From positions 9,575,461-9,639,460 of the forward strand of contig BROE01000020.1 of assembly GCA_036571765.1 (NCBI GenBank): 64,000 nt of DNA. Reading direction: 5' to 3'. Of this stretch, positions 12,001-21,970 are shown in pieces. A model generated the notes under the pieces. The model saw nothing but the letters and a program-made list of their open reading frames with translations, was not told the origin of the DNA and made no database searches. Position numbers and translations under genes: made by a program. Positions within the stretch are counted from its first letter, which is position 1. The number at the start of each line of letters is the position of its first letter. The DNA is from Plecoglossus altivelis. Taxonomy: Eukaryota; Chordata; Actinopteri; Osmeriformes; Plecoglossidae.

Positions 12001-13050
12001 TTTGAGGTGATTGTGAGTGTCATACACCGTGGTGAAGAAAAATGATAGAGGTGGACAGTTTGCAAAGCCAAACGTGGAGACAGAAGGAGAGGCCAACACA
12101 GACGCTGTCTTCAGTTTCTTTGTCAGAGAGGTAAACACCAGAGGGGGGGGGGGAAAGGGAGCATGAAACAGAATGGAGCCAGAGGAAGTGACACGCTGCT
12201 CTGACGCCAGCCTGCCACAAACACTTGCTAATGGGATTATAAACTCAGGTGTGTTGTCCAGGCCTATCACACTGTGGAGCCACTGATAATGGGTGACAAT
12301 AATAATAGCTGGGTAAATCTACAGCTCTGGAGAGAAGTCAACCTGACCCCATGCACCCCCTCGACTACTTGTAATGAGGAACAAAACAGCCATTTATCCA
12401 ACCATCTCTATCATAATCAAGCCACACAGTATTTTTTCCCTAAATCCGTTTCACTCCACCCGTCAGGTCTCTGGTTGTCTCGTCTGTTACCCCACCTGGT
12501 AACTAGTCTAAAGCTGTTCTCAAAACCTGCCTGAGACACTTCCATGTCACCTTCGGACCACAGACTGAAATTACAGTTTTGTTATTATTTGTTTCAGAGA
12601 ACAGGAAGATGCAAACTTCTCCCCCCACGTTAAGTGTATCTTCTGACTCTCCCATTGTACACTCCTGCTCAGCTCAAACTACTTTGATATCATTGGCTGT
12701 ATTTAACGTCTACAGCAAGAACACACACTATCTAAGCATATTAATGAAAAACTGAGAGTAAATCCATCCAGCATTACACGTGATCCTCTTATCAATGATT
12801 TCACCTAATGTACTTATCCCACGACAACAACAGACGGTGTAGAGAATTTTGCACTTTAAATCTGGATCTGCAGAACAAGGGCAAGTGTGTGGCAACATGC
12901 GACTTTAAATCAAGTTAAGAATGTGCTATTTAATCAGAAACCATGGTACAGTACTCACCCTAAGGTGCTGATAAACCCGCTGGTGGAGCCCTCTGCATAA
13001 AGGGAACAAACATCCCCATGATGGAGGAAACTGGACATCTTGTCCGACAT
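1..13050 (-). CDS. itpr1: Inositol 1,4,5-trisphosphate receptor type 1, N-terminal exons (partial gene)
   Basis: The protein is an ER membrane calcium-release channel gated by IP3. Coding segments on the minus strand are 12959-13050, 8979-9049, 4604-4719, 4275-4361, 3270-3428, 624-722, 98-181 and 1-5 (cut by the window edge). They join in frame with canonical AG/GT borders and encode residues 1 to about 238. The product begins [14 protein letters not shown] and includes [40 protein letters not shown] and [20 protein letters not shown]. This is the beta-trefoil suppressor domain that precedes the IP3-binding core. The stretches [24 protein letters not shown] and [16 protein letters not shown] match type 1 rather than type 2 or 3 receptors, from my knowledge of the family. 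The IP3-binding core, regulatory region and pore lie beyond the left edge. A fish paralogue label (a or b) cannot be assigned from the sequence. Confidence 0.96.
98..181 (-). CDS. itpr1: itpr1 coding exon 7 (residues 209-236)
   Basis: This 84-base exon (28 codons) reads [20 protein letters not shown] then NKETILKG. The acceptor is ...CTGTCCAG and the donor is GTAGGC. It completes the suppressor domain. Confidence 0.94.
182..623 (-). other. itpr1 intron 6 with a 19-base poly-C tract
   Basis: This is intronic sequence between coding exons 6 and 7. It holds an uninterrupted C19 run (556-574, G19 in the transcript) and no gene of its own. Reading frames crossing the run are artefacts of the homopolymer. 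Confidence 0.85.
556..574. repeat. C19 homopolymer
   Basis: Nineteen consecutive C bases on the plus strand, counted directly. It lies about 50 bases past the exon 6 donor, so the itpr1 transcript carries a G run near a weak 5' splice site. It is likely length-polymorphic. Confidence 0.95.
624..722 (-). CDS. itpr1: itpr1 coding exon 6 (residues 176-208)
   Basis: This 99-base exon (33 codons, phase 0) reads [20 protein letters not shown] then [13 protein letters not shown]. The acceptor is TTCTTTAG and the donor is GTACAT, a weak match to consensus. A run of 19 G on the sense strand begins about 50 bases into the following intron. Confidence 0.95.
723..3269 (-). other. itpr1 intron 5
   Basis: A 2.5-kb intron. 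It holds a possible DNA-transposon remnant (about 1.66-2.05 kb) and the 30-bp tandem array at its 5' splice end (3021-3269). No other coding exon is recognised in it. Confidence 0.8.
1667..2050. mobile_element. Possible hAT-like DNA transposon remnant
   Basis: The segment opens TAGGGCTGGGAA, which resembles hAT-type terminal repeats abundant in fish. The interior repeats the phrases GGTTCTTCTTCTGGTTCC and AACGGCAGCTAG (twice in tandem, 1984-2007). No transposase frame, matching second terminus or clear 8-bp target duplication was identified, so both the boundaries and the family are tentative. Confidence 0.3.
3021..3270 (-). repeat. 30-bp minisatellite spanning an itpr1 5' splice site
   Basis: Nine tandem units begin at 3021, 3051, 3081, 3111, 3137, 3167, 3197, 3223 and 3253. 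Period is 30 bp, with two units shortened to 26. Each full unit contains, on the minus strand, GGGAGACAGT or GGGAGACAGC followed by GTGAGTGTCTACTAGGGTCA. The terminal unit includes the true exon 5 end (GGGAGATAGT) and donor. Six further units keep an intact GTGAGT. The two short units lose it. Confidence 0.95.
3270..3428 (-). CDS. itpr1: itpr1 coding exon 5 (residues 123-175)
   Basis: This 159-base exon (53 codons) opens [20 protein letters not shown] and closes [10 protein letters not shown]. It contains part of the beta-trefoil MIR-type repeat of the suppressor domain. Its donor GTGAGT (3269-3264) and the last 10 exonic bases belong to the terminal unit of a 30-bp tandem array that runs into the intron (3021-3270), which is highly unusual. 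Confidence 0.95.
3429..4274 (-). other. itpr1 intron 4
   Basis: An 846-bp intron between coding exons 4 and 5. Short open frames on both strands match no recognisable family, and I see no gene or clear mobile element. Confidence 0.75.
4275..4361 (-). CDS. itpr1: itpr1 coding exon 4 (residues 94-122)
   Basis: This 87-base exon (29 codons, phase 0 at both ends) reads [20 protein letters not shown] then VIQYGNVIQ. The acceptor is ...GTTTCAG and the donor is GTATGA, a weaker consensus than its neighbours. Confidence 0.95.
4604..4719 (-). CDS. itpr1: itpr1 coding exon 3 (residues 55-93)
   Basis: This 116-base exon has a pyrimidine-rich acceptor (TCCTCCTCCAG) and donor GTGAGT. It reads (D)[18 protein letters not shown] then [20 protein letters not shown]. 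Phase 1 at entry and phase 0 at exit fit both neighbours exactly. Confidence 0.95.
5330..5357 (+). other. G-quadruplex-forming motif in itpr1 intron
   Basis: The plus strand has G-runs of 4, 4, 3, 7 and 3 bases separated by loops of 1 to 3 bases, satisfying the usual G3+N1-7 rule. It lies on the strand opposite the itpr1 transcript, inside a GA-rich block (about 5300-5480). Confidence 0.7.
7273..7356. repeat. Tandem repeat, 3 x 28 bp
   Basis: Three contiguous 28-bp units start at 7273, 7301 and 7329. Each reads GGTTGTTAAGTCAACATT and then TTTGTGACAA, with one or two substitutions. It lies within an itpr1 intron and has no coding potential. Confidence 0.95.
8979..9049 (-). CDS. itpr1: itpr1 coding exon 2 (residues 31-55)
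   Basis: This 71-base exon runs from acceptor ...CCCCAG to donor GTAAGG. It reads [20 protein letters not shown] then KFR. One base at each end completes split codons with the neighbouring exons (G31 and D55). It lies between a long upstream intron (9050-12958) and a long downstream one (4720-8978). Confidence 0.95.
9050..12958 (-). other. itpr1 intron 1 (coding intron)
   Basis: A 3.9-kb intron between the start-codon exon and coding exon 2. It holds a 26-bp palindrome at 10371-10396, a G11 run at 12143-12153 and CTCC-rich sequence near 11.8 kb. No other gene is recognised. Confidence 0.75.
10371..10396. repeat. Perfect inverted repeat, 12-bp arms
   Basis: ACACTGCCATGA (10371-10382) is followed after 2 bases by its exact reverse complement (10385-10396). 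It is too short for a microRNA precursor. It could be a protein-binding dyad or a chance palindrome. Confidence 0.9.
12959..13050 (-). CDS. itpr1: itpr1 first coding exon (start codon, residues 1-31)
   Basis: ATG lies at 13050-13048 on the minus strand. The reading frame [20 protein letters not shown] continues through [10 protein letters not shown] and ends on two bases of a split glycine codon at donor GTGAGT (12958-12953). The exon continues as about 22 bases of 5' UTR to an acceptor (...TTCCACAG) at 13074-13073. This start is chosen because the IP3R N-terminus is highly conserved. Most mammalian type 1 receptors read HIGDI where this gene has HHGDV. Confidence 0.95.
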
Positions 13051-13072
13051 GGTTCCTCACGCTTGACTGGAT
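13051..13072 (-). other. itpr1: itpr1 5' UTR segment of the first coding exon
   Basis: Twenty-two bases separate the acceptor AG (13074-13073) from the start codon. The assignment rests on the splice site and on the absence of any other plausible upstream start. Confidence 0.6.
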
Positions 13073-14534
13073 CTGTGGAATATTGAAGAGTTAACTTTGA
13101 CTGAATGCAGAAACCTGACTGCAAACATTCCTGTAAACTGTAGCTGACTGTATGTAAACAAACACATATCTCCCTCACATATATGGCAAGCTGGTGGAAG
13201 GACTGGTGGAAGACTAAATCATAACATGTCCATCTCATATTTGTAATCGCCCACATTACACGTCAGCCATTACATTATAATGCGATCCATTTATAATTTT
13301 GTTAGCACAGAAGTCATAGATAAAAATGTGCTGGGCAGCTAACTGGATCTGTTGAAGTAGACTGAAATGCTCTTCCTGACAGTGAGGATTTCAGAGTAGA
13401 GAATGATGGCTGTTGGAGCTGTGTGACATGCAGGGACATTTCTACAACACAATCTCCTTGTTGGGTGTGCATGGTGCCCTGTGTTACACACATTTAGAAA
13501 TATCAACAGATGACAGCATTCAATATCCTGCATTGCAGGAACTATTAGACACCAAGACACAATGAGCACAATGAGACAACAAGACACAATGACATCTTAC
13601 TGGAGAAAAAGAGATGATTCGGCAACTGAATTCCTGATAAACTACCTCAAAGACTGAGGAAACTACCTCAGAACTCTGATGCTCGACAGAGAAGGGCCCT
13701 GCTAAGGCACTCCAAACCATGCAAAGCACAACTAACTGATCTTGGTATCTACCTACTTAAATTGTATTTGCATAAATGCTCAGTTTAACATTCAAATTAG
13801 TGTGCACATTATGGAAAAAGATCAACAGTACTACCTAAAGAGCTCTCTCTCTCTCTCTGCATATATTTATGTATATCCTATATAACATACTCATTGCGAA
13901 TAAAACGAGTCAGATGTCCATACATCTAAGAGAAAGCACTACATGTAACACGCTCTGCTCCTATATTCAAAAAAATGATACCGAATCCCTCAAAATATCT
14001 GGAAAGTTACTATGACTGCAGTGACCTAATTAGCTAATTCATCTAGTAACTTAATACTCCAAATCCAGGTCTACTATCAAAATCAACAGTCAAGGGTGTT
14101 TAATTGTAATCCTTTTATCATTGGATGTTATCAAGGCTATTATAACAAATAACTAAATAAGGACAGGCTTAGATTGTTATAATTGATCAAGTGTTGTGCG
14201 GCTGCGGGAAGCGCGCTTGATGGCAACATTGTTACATTGTCAAAAGACCTGGCATCTCACATGTCCTTGTAACCAAAAGAAAATGATGCTGGTGTCGCCA
14301 ATACATGTCAGTCGAGAGGAAGTTTATGGTTATGGATAAACATTTTAGGCCCATTTTGACATGAACGATATTACATACTAAGCCGGAAATTCTATACTAT
14401 TAAAGCCATCGTAAGTAAGCGCATCTACTACTTCCTTGACCAATTTTATGTTTCATATAGCTAGCTTTCGTATCGTTAAATGCAATGACAGAGATGATGC
14501 TAAAATAAAAACTACGGACTGAGATCAACTTTAC
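13073..14534 (-). other. Probable itpr1 5' UTR intron
   Basis: AT-rich sequence between the acceptor of the start-codon exon and the candidate noncoding exon. No coding exon is seen. The intron assignment depends on the tentative first exon at 14.5 kb. Confidence 0.4.
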
Positions 14535-14730
14535 CTTTCCAGAATGAAAAAGGCAGCGAAAACAGAATGTATATTTAAAGGGTCAGCAAACGTGAATTTC
14601 CACCAGCCTTCCCTCGAATAATTCCATAATACCGAAACTCCAGCTAAAAGAAGCGGCGTATTTCTGACAGATGATTTCGTCCTCAGTGGTACTTGCAATC
14701 CGCTTCTTTTTACATCCTCCACATGCTCTT
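14535..14730 (-). other. itpr1: Candidate noncoding first exon of itpr1
   Basis: On the minus strand, a good donor (GAAAG|GTAAAG, exon end at 14535) lies about 195 bases downstream of the predicted start site of a TATA-type promoter. The exon would splice to the acceptor at 13073. The right boundary is estimated from the usual TATA-to-start distance. This is inference; no transcript evidence is available, and a more distal promoter is equally possible. Confidence 0.35.
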
Positions 14731-14752
14731 TAAAGGAACGCCCCTTTCGCAG

Positions 14753-14760
14753 CATATATA
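14753..14760 (-). promoter_or_regulatory. Candidate TATA box for itpr1
   Basis: The minus strand reads TATATATG here, followed by GC-richer sequence and a plausible noncoding exon with a donor. There is no CpG-island-like composition. It is the best core-promoter candidate seen upstream of the itpr1 start codon, but chance occurrence in AT-rich DNA cannot be excluded. Confidence 0.35.
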
Positions 14761-17700
14761 CTGCAGCAGTGGTTTCTGGGAAATGCTGTTTTAAAGCGTA
14801 CAGCTGATGCACAAATTGTCACTTTTTTGAAACAGCAAACAGCAAAACAGCAAATAAGCAGCAACAACAAAGTTCCTCTTGGTCTATAATGTGCTTTTTT
14901 CAAAAGAATGTGACCAGAATGTGCACGTTGTTTATTTGCGTACAGTACAGTACAGACTACATTACATGGTATTTTTACATGTGCGAGAGAAGGGGTGTAA
15001 TGTCAAAACCAGAAACACACTTCTATTATAGAACAGTCTCATGCTGAGCATGTCACAGAATGAAAAGTGATGAGTGAAAGCAAGTCATTGAGAGGACTTT
15101 CAGCTGCCAGACACACTATGGCTGGAGTTCCCCACTTTCAGATTTGAAGATTGACCCTGGTGATAAATCTACTGTGCCTGTGACCAACATATGTTCATTC
15201 TTGTGTCAGACCAAATCAGTCCTGTTTAGGACATTTGCCCTTAAACTGTAGAAAGCAAAAATCATCAATCGCAGATACTGACTGCTCATACATCTTCTAT
15301 CCTCTCTATTTATGATCCAAACTATATTTTACGTATCAAGAAACAAAATAAAGAAAAGAAACCAAGACACTCTCTAAGATTGATCTAGTTCATTTGCATA
15401 AGTCCTATTCAAATGCTTTTTTTCCCTAAGGCTGGAATTGGAACACGGACTCATCAGCATCCTTTCTGAAAAACATACAAAAGCATCCACTTACTTTATT
15501 GAAGTAATTAAAACATATCCCAGAGGATTTTAATATAGAGCAGCATAGTAGCACAGTGTGCATTGACAATAGAGCCCACCCAATAAGATTGTATATTCAA
15601 CAGGTTAAGTGTACGTATTTTTTGTTTCAAATTGGATTGTGAGATCAACTACGATTATCTGTTTGAGATTGAATTTATTTTTTTAACAAAGCTGTAGGGA
15701 CATTTTTTCTCAGTATTTTGAATCATCTTCAGTGCTGTAGAACTGTCACAACCCTGTTTGTTGTTTTTAACAATGGTCCACACAAGCGGGTTGCGGCTAA
15801 GTTTCCACAACAGACACACACGCACTCGCACACACAAACAATGACAATAAGCTGCAGGTTTGATAAGGAATAAAGAGTGAGGCCGAGACTCTGAAGGGGC
15901 GCCAGAGTGGGAGTCCTGCCTCCTCCTCCATCCCTCATCCACCCTGCAGTCCTCTCTCTACCAGCACAATACAGGGGCCAAGTGATATGTAAATTTCTGC
16001 AAAGAGCTGTTTTACCCACCTCTGCTTATGCTTTGAAAGTCCTTTCAGAGAAAGCAAGGTGGTTCTGTTAATGTAGGGGACCATCCCTCTGATCTGTGAC
16101 TCATGTGTTGCATTGTTTCTCACCTCTGCTCTATCTACTTGATAGGGCCACGTTTTGATGCAGTTGAAGTTATGATAAGTGGTAGGCTTCCCTACATAAT
16201 GTAATTCAACAACCAAAACAGATAAGGTCTTCCAGATCCAGGCACATCCCCTGGATGGTACATACTGTACCTGTACTAAGTCATCTTTTGTGTCTGGCCC
16301 TAAATTACACTAGAGTAGTGTAGTATTTGTGTATATTTTTAAACTCTGATCTAATTTAAGTGTGGAATTTTGCAATTCATTCTCTGTTGTCATGGAGACA
16401 GTACAAGGAATTTATAATTAAATCCATTCAAAAGCAGACACAGTTGACTGTAAGCAGGCATTGACATGTGTATGAAATACTGTTCCATTGGCCAAAATGG
16501 ATTTAAGATTCAGTAGTATGCGTACAGATTGAGGTGCATGAAGTGGTTTTATCGTATCAGTGAAATGCATTGTACCTTTGATAATGCCATGTAAAGTCAT
16601 TTATTTGACATCATTGTTATTTTTTTCACATGGATCACATGGCCAGTTAAGTATACTGGAAAACTATTCATTGAACCAAATGACTTTACAGTTGGAAAGA
16701 AACATCCTGCTTATAATAGGTTGAAACCAGACTATGATTTTCCCCCTGCAAGGACGAGCGAAGAAAGCCCTGTGACAAGTTATCACATGCTGGACATAAA
16801 AGGGTTCTCCTTAGGTCCGGTATGACCTTTGGGACATGGGTTTGTTTATGACATGGTTTTCTGATCCTTGCCCAGCACATACTTCACACACAATACAGCA
16901 ACTAACGTTGTTTAGCAGAAAGTCAATACAAAATGCAATGCCCATCTGTGTGGGTGTATGTATGTGTGATTTGGATGAGAGCGTGTACATGTGCACTAGC
17001 TGCATGCTCAGCCCGATGTCATTTCTCTGCCAGTTCTGTGTGGGTGCAATGGCTGATGGCTGTCCTGACTCTGTGGCATTGTTTACACTTTCAGGATGGT
17101 TAGTCTTACATACCCCGTCTCTTATTTAATTCTAACATCAGTCATGACGACAATAGCTTGGGTAAAGTTAATGAATGCAGCAAGGACACTTTCAGAAGAT
17201 TCAATATCCTTTTATTTATTTTCAGATGCTTTTTATCTGTCCATTTAAAAATGTACAATGTATACTTGAAATGAGGATGAAAAAGAGGATGTGGAGGCTG
17301 TGTGAATGTAGGACAGTAAAACACAGCAGGCATAGGAGCATGCTCTTCTGTTGCTAGTAGAGACTGGAGATAGGCTGCCTCTTCCACCATGTCCTAGAGT
17401 AAACGCAATGCATTAAGAAAGGCTCACATTGCTACACACAACACCCTTTTTTACATGAATACATGACATGTTTTAACACTGAATAAATAAATAATAAATA
17501 AATATAGACCAAACAATGTACAGATGAATTAGTGAGTGTGGATTCTGTGCGTCTAATAAAAAACAATATTTAGTGCCTGCAAATGGAGACTTTTCATTCA
17601 TTTCCAATATTGCTAAATGGACTTTAGCATTCCGCTGCTGCGTTTTTTTCTTTGCTGAGTTTCTGACCCACTGCTTCATCATAAAACTGTCTGTACACGC

Positions 17701-20700
17701 TCGCTGTGTAAATCAACAATCTTGTTCTGGCTTTCTTATGCATTTAATCATCTCTATAAATTATTCTAGTCTCCCAACTGCATGCAGAGGACACACACTA
17801 GCGACTTTACTCACTGTTAGTTCAGCCACTGCTTACAGTGGTTACAGCAATATTGCACTACTTGTTCCCTACTTGTCTCTAGGTTAGTATGGGTTATGTT
17901 AGTATTGGATATTGTGTGCATTATAGGTTTAGTACTGTTTATTATTTGGTATTTTAGGAGGTTTATTATATGTTAGCTTACCATAAGTGTAACCTATATC
18001 CTGAGTACTGATGTGTCATGCTATGCCAGGTTGCTTTGCATTGTCTTGTACTAAGAATTTCAGTGTCTAGTCTGACCCTGCGTTGTTCTGATCTGACAAT
18101 AAAAGACTTGAAACAAGGAGCAGCTGTGTCATGTCTATATTGATGACCTGCCCTGTTTGTCACCAGAGCTTAGTGACCAGGAGAGATGTGACGAGAACCA
18201 GGATGACATGTACTGGTGCTGTGCCCTACAGGGTAGAGTTCTACCTCCCGAAAATAAAACACAATTACTCTGGTTTAATGGCCTTAGTATCCTCAATGGA
18301 GTTGTGCCTATTAAACCAGCTACCAAGATATTCTAATTAGGCCTGGTGGATTGTGGTGCTAATTCTACTGCTGCTGTTAGCCTGTGAAAAAAAAACATTC
18401 TCATTGAGGATGGGATCTTGAATTCTGTTATTCTGTGCATCAAAGTACTGTAAATCCAGAGGCCATTTCAAATCTAAACAACACAAAACTTTCATTATCT
18501 TAATTAGAACAATAGTGCATCTCCTCATCCTGTCTTCCAGTCCCTCCCCTTGATTCAGTCTCATGACAGAAATGATGATCTGTGATCACGTGATGGCCCA
18601 CAAATTGTGTACGTCTGCACGGCAGAGCTCAGAGAAATCCCACAACTGGAGAGCATCCAGTGGTCACAAATGACTCCTTTTGGGCTGCTTGACCTTTTGG
18701 AATTGGATTTGTTCATTTGTTCGTTCATGCTGCTTAGTATAATGGTCAATGTTGCCCAGTTATTTTGGAAGTTTATTATTGCATGCATGCAACCTCATGT
18801 ATTGTGTCTTGTACAGGTTAGAACAAGGTTCCACCAGATACACCAACTAGGCAGTGTTTCACTCAGATTTTAAAAGCATTAATTCTATAGTGAAGGTTTA
18901 GACCACTTAGGAGTCGATCCAAATGCATCCAGTTTGTGAACAAATATAGCAGCCCGCAACACAATTGAGTTTAAAAAGATTATTTATCATTTTCTAATTA
19001 GATTTTGATGGATGGCTGTGGTCCAGTTGATTAGATCGGAGCATGTTTTGGACACTGCTTTGGCAGCAGTGACATCTGTTTTCTCATTAGGGAGGTGCTC
19101 TACTTCAGATGACATGCTGCCAAACCTTATTTCTTCACTGGTCTCACCCTGAAATAGGCTGCTTATTTTGTTTCCTCTGTGTTGTCATCATGCAATATAT
19201 GGTGTTTACAGCCCTGTGTGCATTCTCAAGTTGAATTGGAATGGAAAGTAGCTAGGGTACCCTGTTTGACTGAATGTTAACATGGTGTCACCGTGAGCTT
19301 GTGTTTTAATGGCCATCAACCTTTGTATTGTAATCAAACCCCTTCTGCCACATAAAATTATATTCTGCAGGAGCTGAATAACAAATCCTAAACATTTGTG
19401 TCTTACAGTGGAGCTGTCTGTGGGTTCGCCCAAGAAGCTGAGCAAATGCAAATTGACTGGCATCTGGCAATACAATAATGGTATTTATACTTGTGACTGG
19501 TTCATCCTGTCTCTGTCTCACTGTGACTATTGTGATGATCACAAGGGGAAGTTCACCTCATGTGATTAACGGCTGGTTGCTAGGTGACTGTCCGGGCAAT
19601 GAGGCATTCAATCCGTCTCCAGTCCTAAACATCAGAACATGGCTCTGGCACCTAAGATCAACGGCTCTTCAATTACCAACCGTACACACATCCTGTTGCC
19701 ATAGAGATTTGAGGTTACTTCCTGTAGTTTCAGGCAACTTGCTGCCGGTTCACAATTCACAGTTGTGTTTACTGGGGGGAATTATCAATCTTACCAGCAG
19801 TTAAAGGAAACATTGAAGAACAATTTCGACAGAAGTTTATACAAGTTCATTATCAAATTATATAAATTCATATGAAGACATCCTGGCCGATCCCAGGATA
19901 ATGCAGCAGCATCATAATTGATAAATTGCTAAAACTGTTTTATTTTCATGTGATCAATCGATTCTGACATTATAATTTATTGGTAGATTAGAGTTACGTT
20001 GAACTGTTATCGTTCATATAAGTGAGGTTGTTGCAGATTGCCCTCAGAAATTATGTTCGCATCAATCATCGCCAAATGCATATCATTACAAAACAACTAG
20101 AGCAAAGTAAATGTAGGTTGATGCTGAACTCAGACCTTTATAGTTTATTGCAGTCACAGAAAGAACAAATCAACTTGATGCAGAACTCTGTTTGGCAGAC
20201 GACTTCCAATACAGTGGAGCTCAACGTGACTGGAGCTCTAGTCTCATTTCTGGACAGAACACAGTCGCCCTTCTAATTAGCCCAGATGTGGATATTAATA
20301 TAACAGCACAGATGAAAACTGGTCTAGACTGGAAATGGAGCAGTTTGAAAGGAGAGGGTCCTGATTTAAGAATGGTCACACTAAGTGGGCCACCTTCGCC
20401 CCTTCTGTAACAGGGGAATGAGGCCCGTTTCTATTTGAAAATACCCTCCGGCCCACTTTAATTGCTCTTACCTCCAGAGATTTGAGTCCCATGAAGATCT
20501 TAAGATACCTTTGATGAGACACTATGTTGGAGAAATGCAGAATACAATTGTAAGAGTTGAGACACAAATCAGCTGTAAAACCTGTGCCAGCGTGAGGTTT
20601 GAATAACAAGGTACAGAATAAACATTATGAAACTGAATGTCCTGGTACACAAAGCTAGTGTCTGCTTTGTTCAAAGATATCCTCCATTCAGGTCCTTGTA

Positions 20701-20980
20701 CACTATCAAAAGTGGGGCAGAGGGCTTATATAGGGCAGCCAGAAGACACTTGCAGACTGAAGTGTTTTGATAGCGATGTGTCTAATGGGACATGCCCTAC
20801 ATAACAAGCTTTCTCTCTGATAAATGTAATTGACAGACACCAAAGACATACACTTTCAGCTACTTTGTGTACTCTCCTACACAGATGGAGCATGCGTTTA
20901 GTTCATCAGTAAGCCAGATGGGTCGTCTGTGACTAGAGCAGAGATGACTAGACTTGCAGATGCCACCAGTGTCATACTGT
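14761..20980. other. Intergenic region between itpr1 and setmar
   Basis: About 6.2 kb in which short frames on both strands match no family I recognise. A retroelement-like tail lies at about 17.99-18.12 kb and short AT-rich simple sequence near 17.48 kb. No exon resembling SUMF1, which separates these two genes in human, is visible. Confidence 0.6.
17990..18116 (+). mobile_element. Probable non-LTR retrotransposon 3' tail
   Basis: The segment contains CTTGTACTAAGAATTTCAGT and ends TGACAATAAAAGACTTGAAA, wording typical of the 3' ends of abundant fish LINE-related repeats, from general familiarity. It lacks any reverse-transcriptase frame. The 5' boundary is uncertain and may extend to about 17.8 kb. 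Confidence 0.45.
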
Positions 20981-20986
20981 TTTATT
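20981..20986 (-). terminator. Candidate polyadenylation signal of setmar
   Basis: TTTATT on the plus strand is AATAAA on the minus strand, about 180 bases past the setmar stop codon. It is the first exact AATAAA I noticed downstream, giving a short 3' UTR. Unverified by transcript data. Confidence 0.45.
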
Positions 20987-21166
20987 GACAAGGGGATGCT
21001 TCTGAAAGTAAGAACTACATGCATGGGAAACATAATTCCATGCAAGAACTGATTGTCTTGTATACACACATGTACATAGTCCTAGCACATGGTCATAGAT
21101 CTTACAACAAATGCTGCTCATTCAGTTACAAATGCACACACAGAAGGAACGTTAAGAACGAAGCCG

Positions 21167-21970
21167 TTAAGAATTGTTGAATACAGAAACGTCCAATGGC
21201 AGGAAGCTGGCACAGTTCAAGGCACCACAGTGGCATGCTTTCCTTTTGAGCATGGCTGTGCCGCCCGCCTCTGTGCCAGGGGCGGTCTGCACCACCATTT
21301 TCTCCAGAGCTGTCTTGTTGCCAAAGCATCCTGAGTAGTCAAATGTCAGTTCCTCACGAAGGGCAATGTCCCTTCCAGCAAACAAGGCTAGTCTGGGCAC
21401 CGGGGAGTGCACACGGACAGGCACCATGACCAGGTTAGGCTGGCAGGAGTGGTTCAGAAAACGGCCTACATTTCCCACCAGGGATGGGTCCACAAACGTC
21501 TCACTGACAGTTTCTTGTCCTGCATACTCTCTCACAGTAATAATGTAATTGTTGTCCTCAGGGCTCTGAGCTAGCTGTCTGTCTCTGGCCTCCACATAGT
21601 CTATCACCTCTCCTGCGTACTCACACACAAACGTCCCACATGGAACCGTTTCCAGGGCTTTCAAGCCCCAGCCCCTGTCCTCTGTGAGGAAGACCCCAAG
21701 TCTAATCCCCAAGCCTCTTTGAACCACCCGGTTGTGGCAGTTCTCACCGCAGCCACACAGAGCATTGCATTCAAACACAGGTCTGCAGTAACCGGTGTCT
21801 GGAATCTCATGGAGGGACAGTCGACCACAGCTGTCGTATGTTGGCCCATATCTCTGGAGGCAAGAGCAGGTCTCTATCAGGCAAGAGTGAGACTGGCAGG
21901 AGCATCCAGGAAGAAGACACTCACTGGGTTCTGTGGTACATCCTGGTCCTTTAATATTGTCTGGAGTATA
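21167..21970 (-). CDS. setmar: setmar exon 2 (pre-SET, SET and post-SET)
   Basis: This exon runs from acceptor TTTGTTACAG to a stop at 21169-21167 and encodes 267 residues. The open frame extends upstream into the intron, but the acceptor and the YTPDN junction set the true border. The C-terminus reads NCASFLPLDVSVFNNS, shorter than the mammalian linker that leads into the transposase. Confidence 0.94.
   Translation of the reverse strand, partial: YTPDNIKGPGCTTEPSECLLPGCSCQSHSCLIETCSCLQRYGPTYDSCGRLSLHEIPDTGYCRPVFECNALCGCGENCHNRVVQRGLGIRLGVFLTEDRGWGLKALETVPCGTFVCEYAGEVIDYVEARDRQLAQSPEDNNYIITVREYAGQETVSETFVDPSLVGNVGRFLNHSCQPNLVMVPVRVHSPVPRLALFAGRDIALREELTFDYSGCFGNKTALEKMVVQTAPGTEAGGTAMLKRKACHCGALNCASFLPLDVSVFNNS

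Noticed and set aside
20000..21166. Mariner transposase domain downstream of setmar
   Set aside because: No transposase-like frame follows the SET exon; the frame stops cleanly after the post-SET motif.
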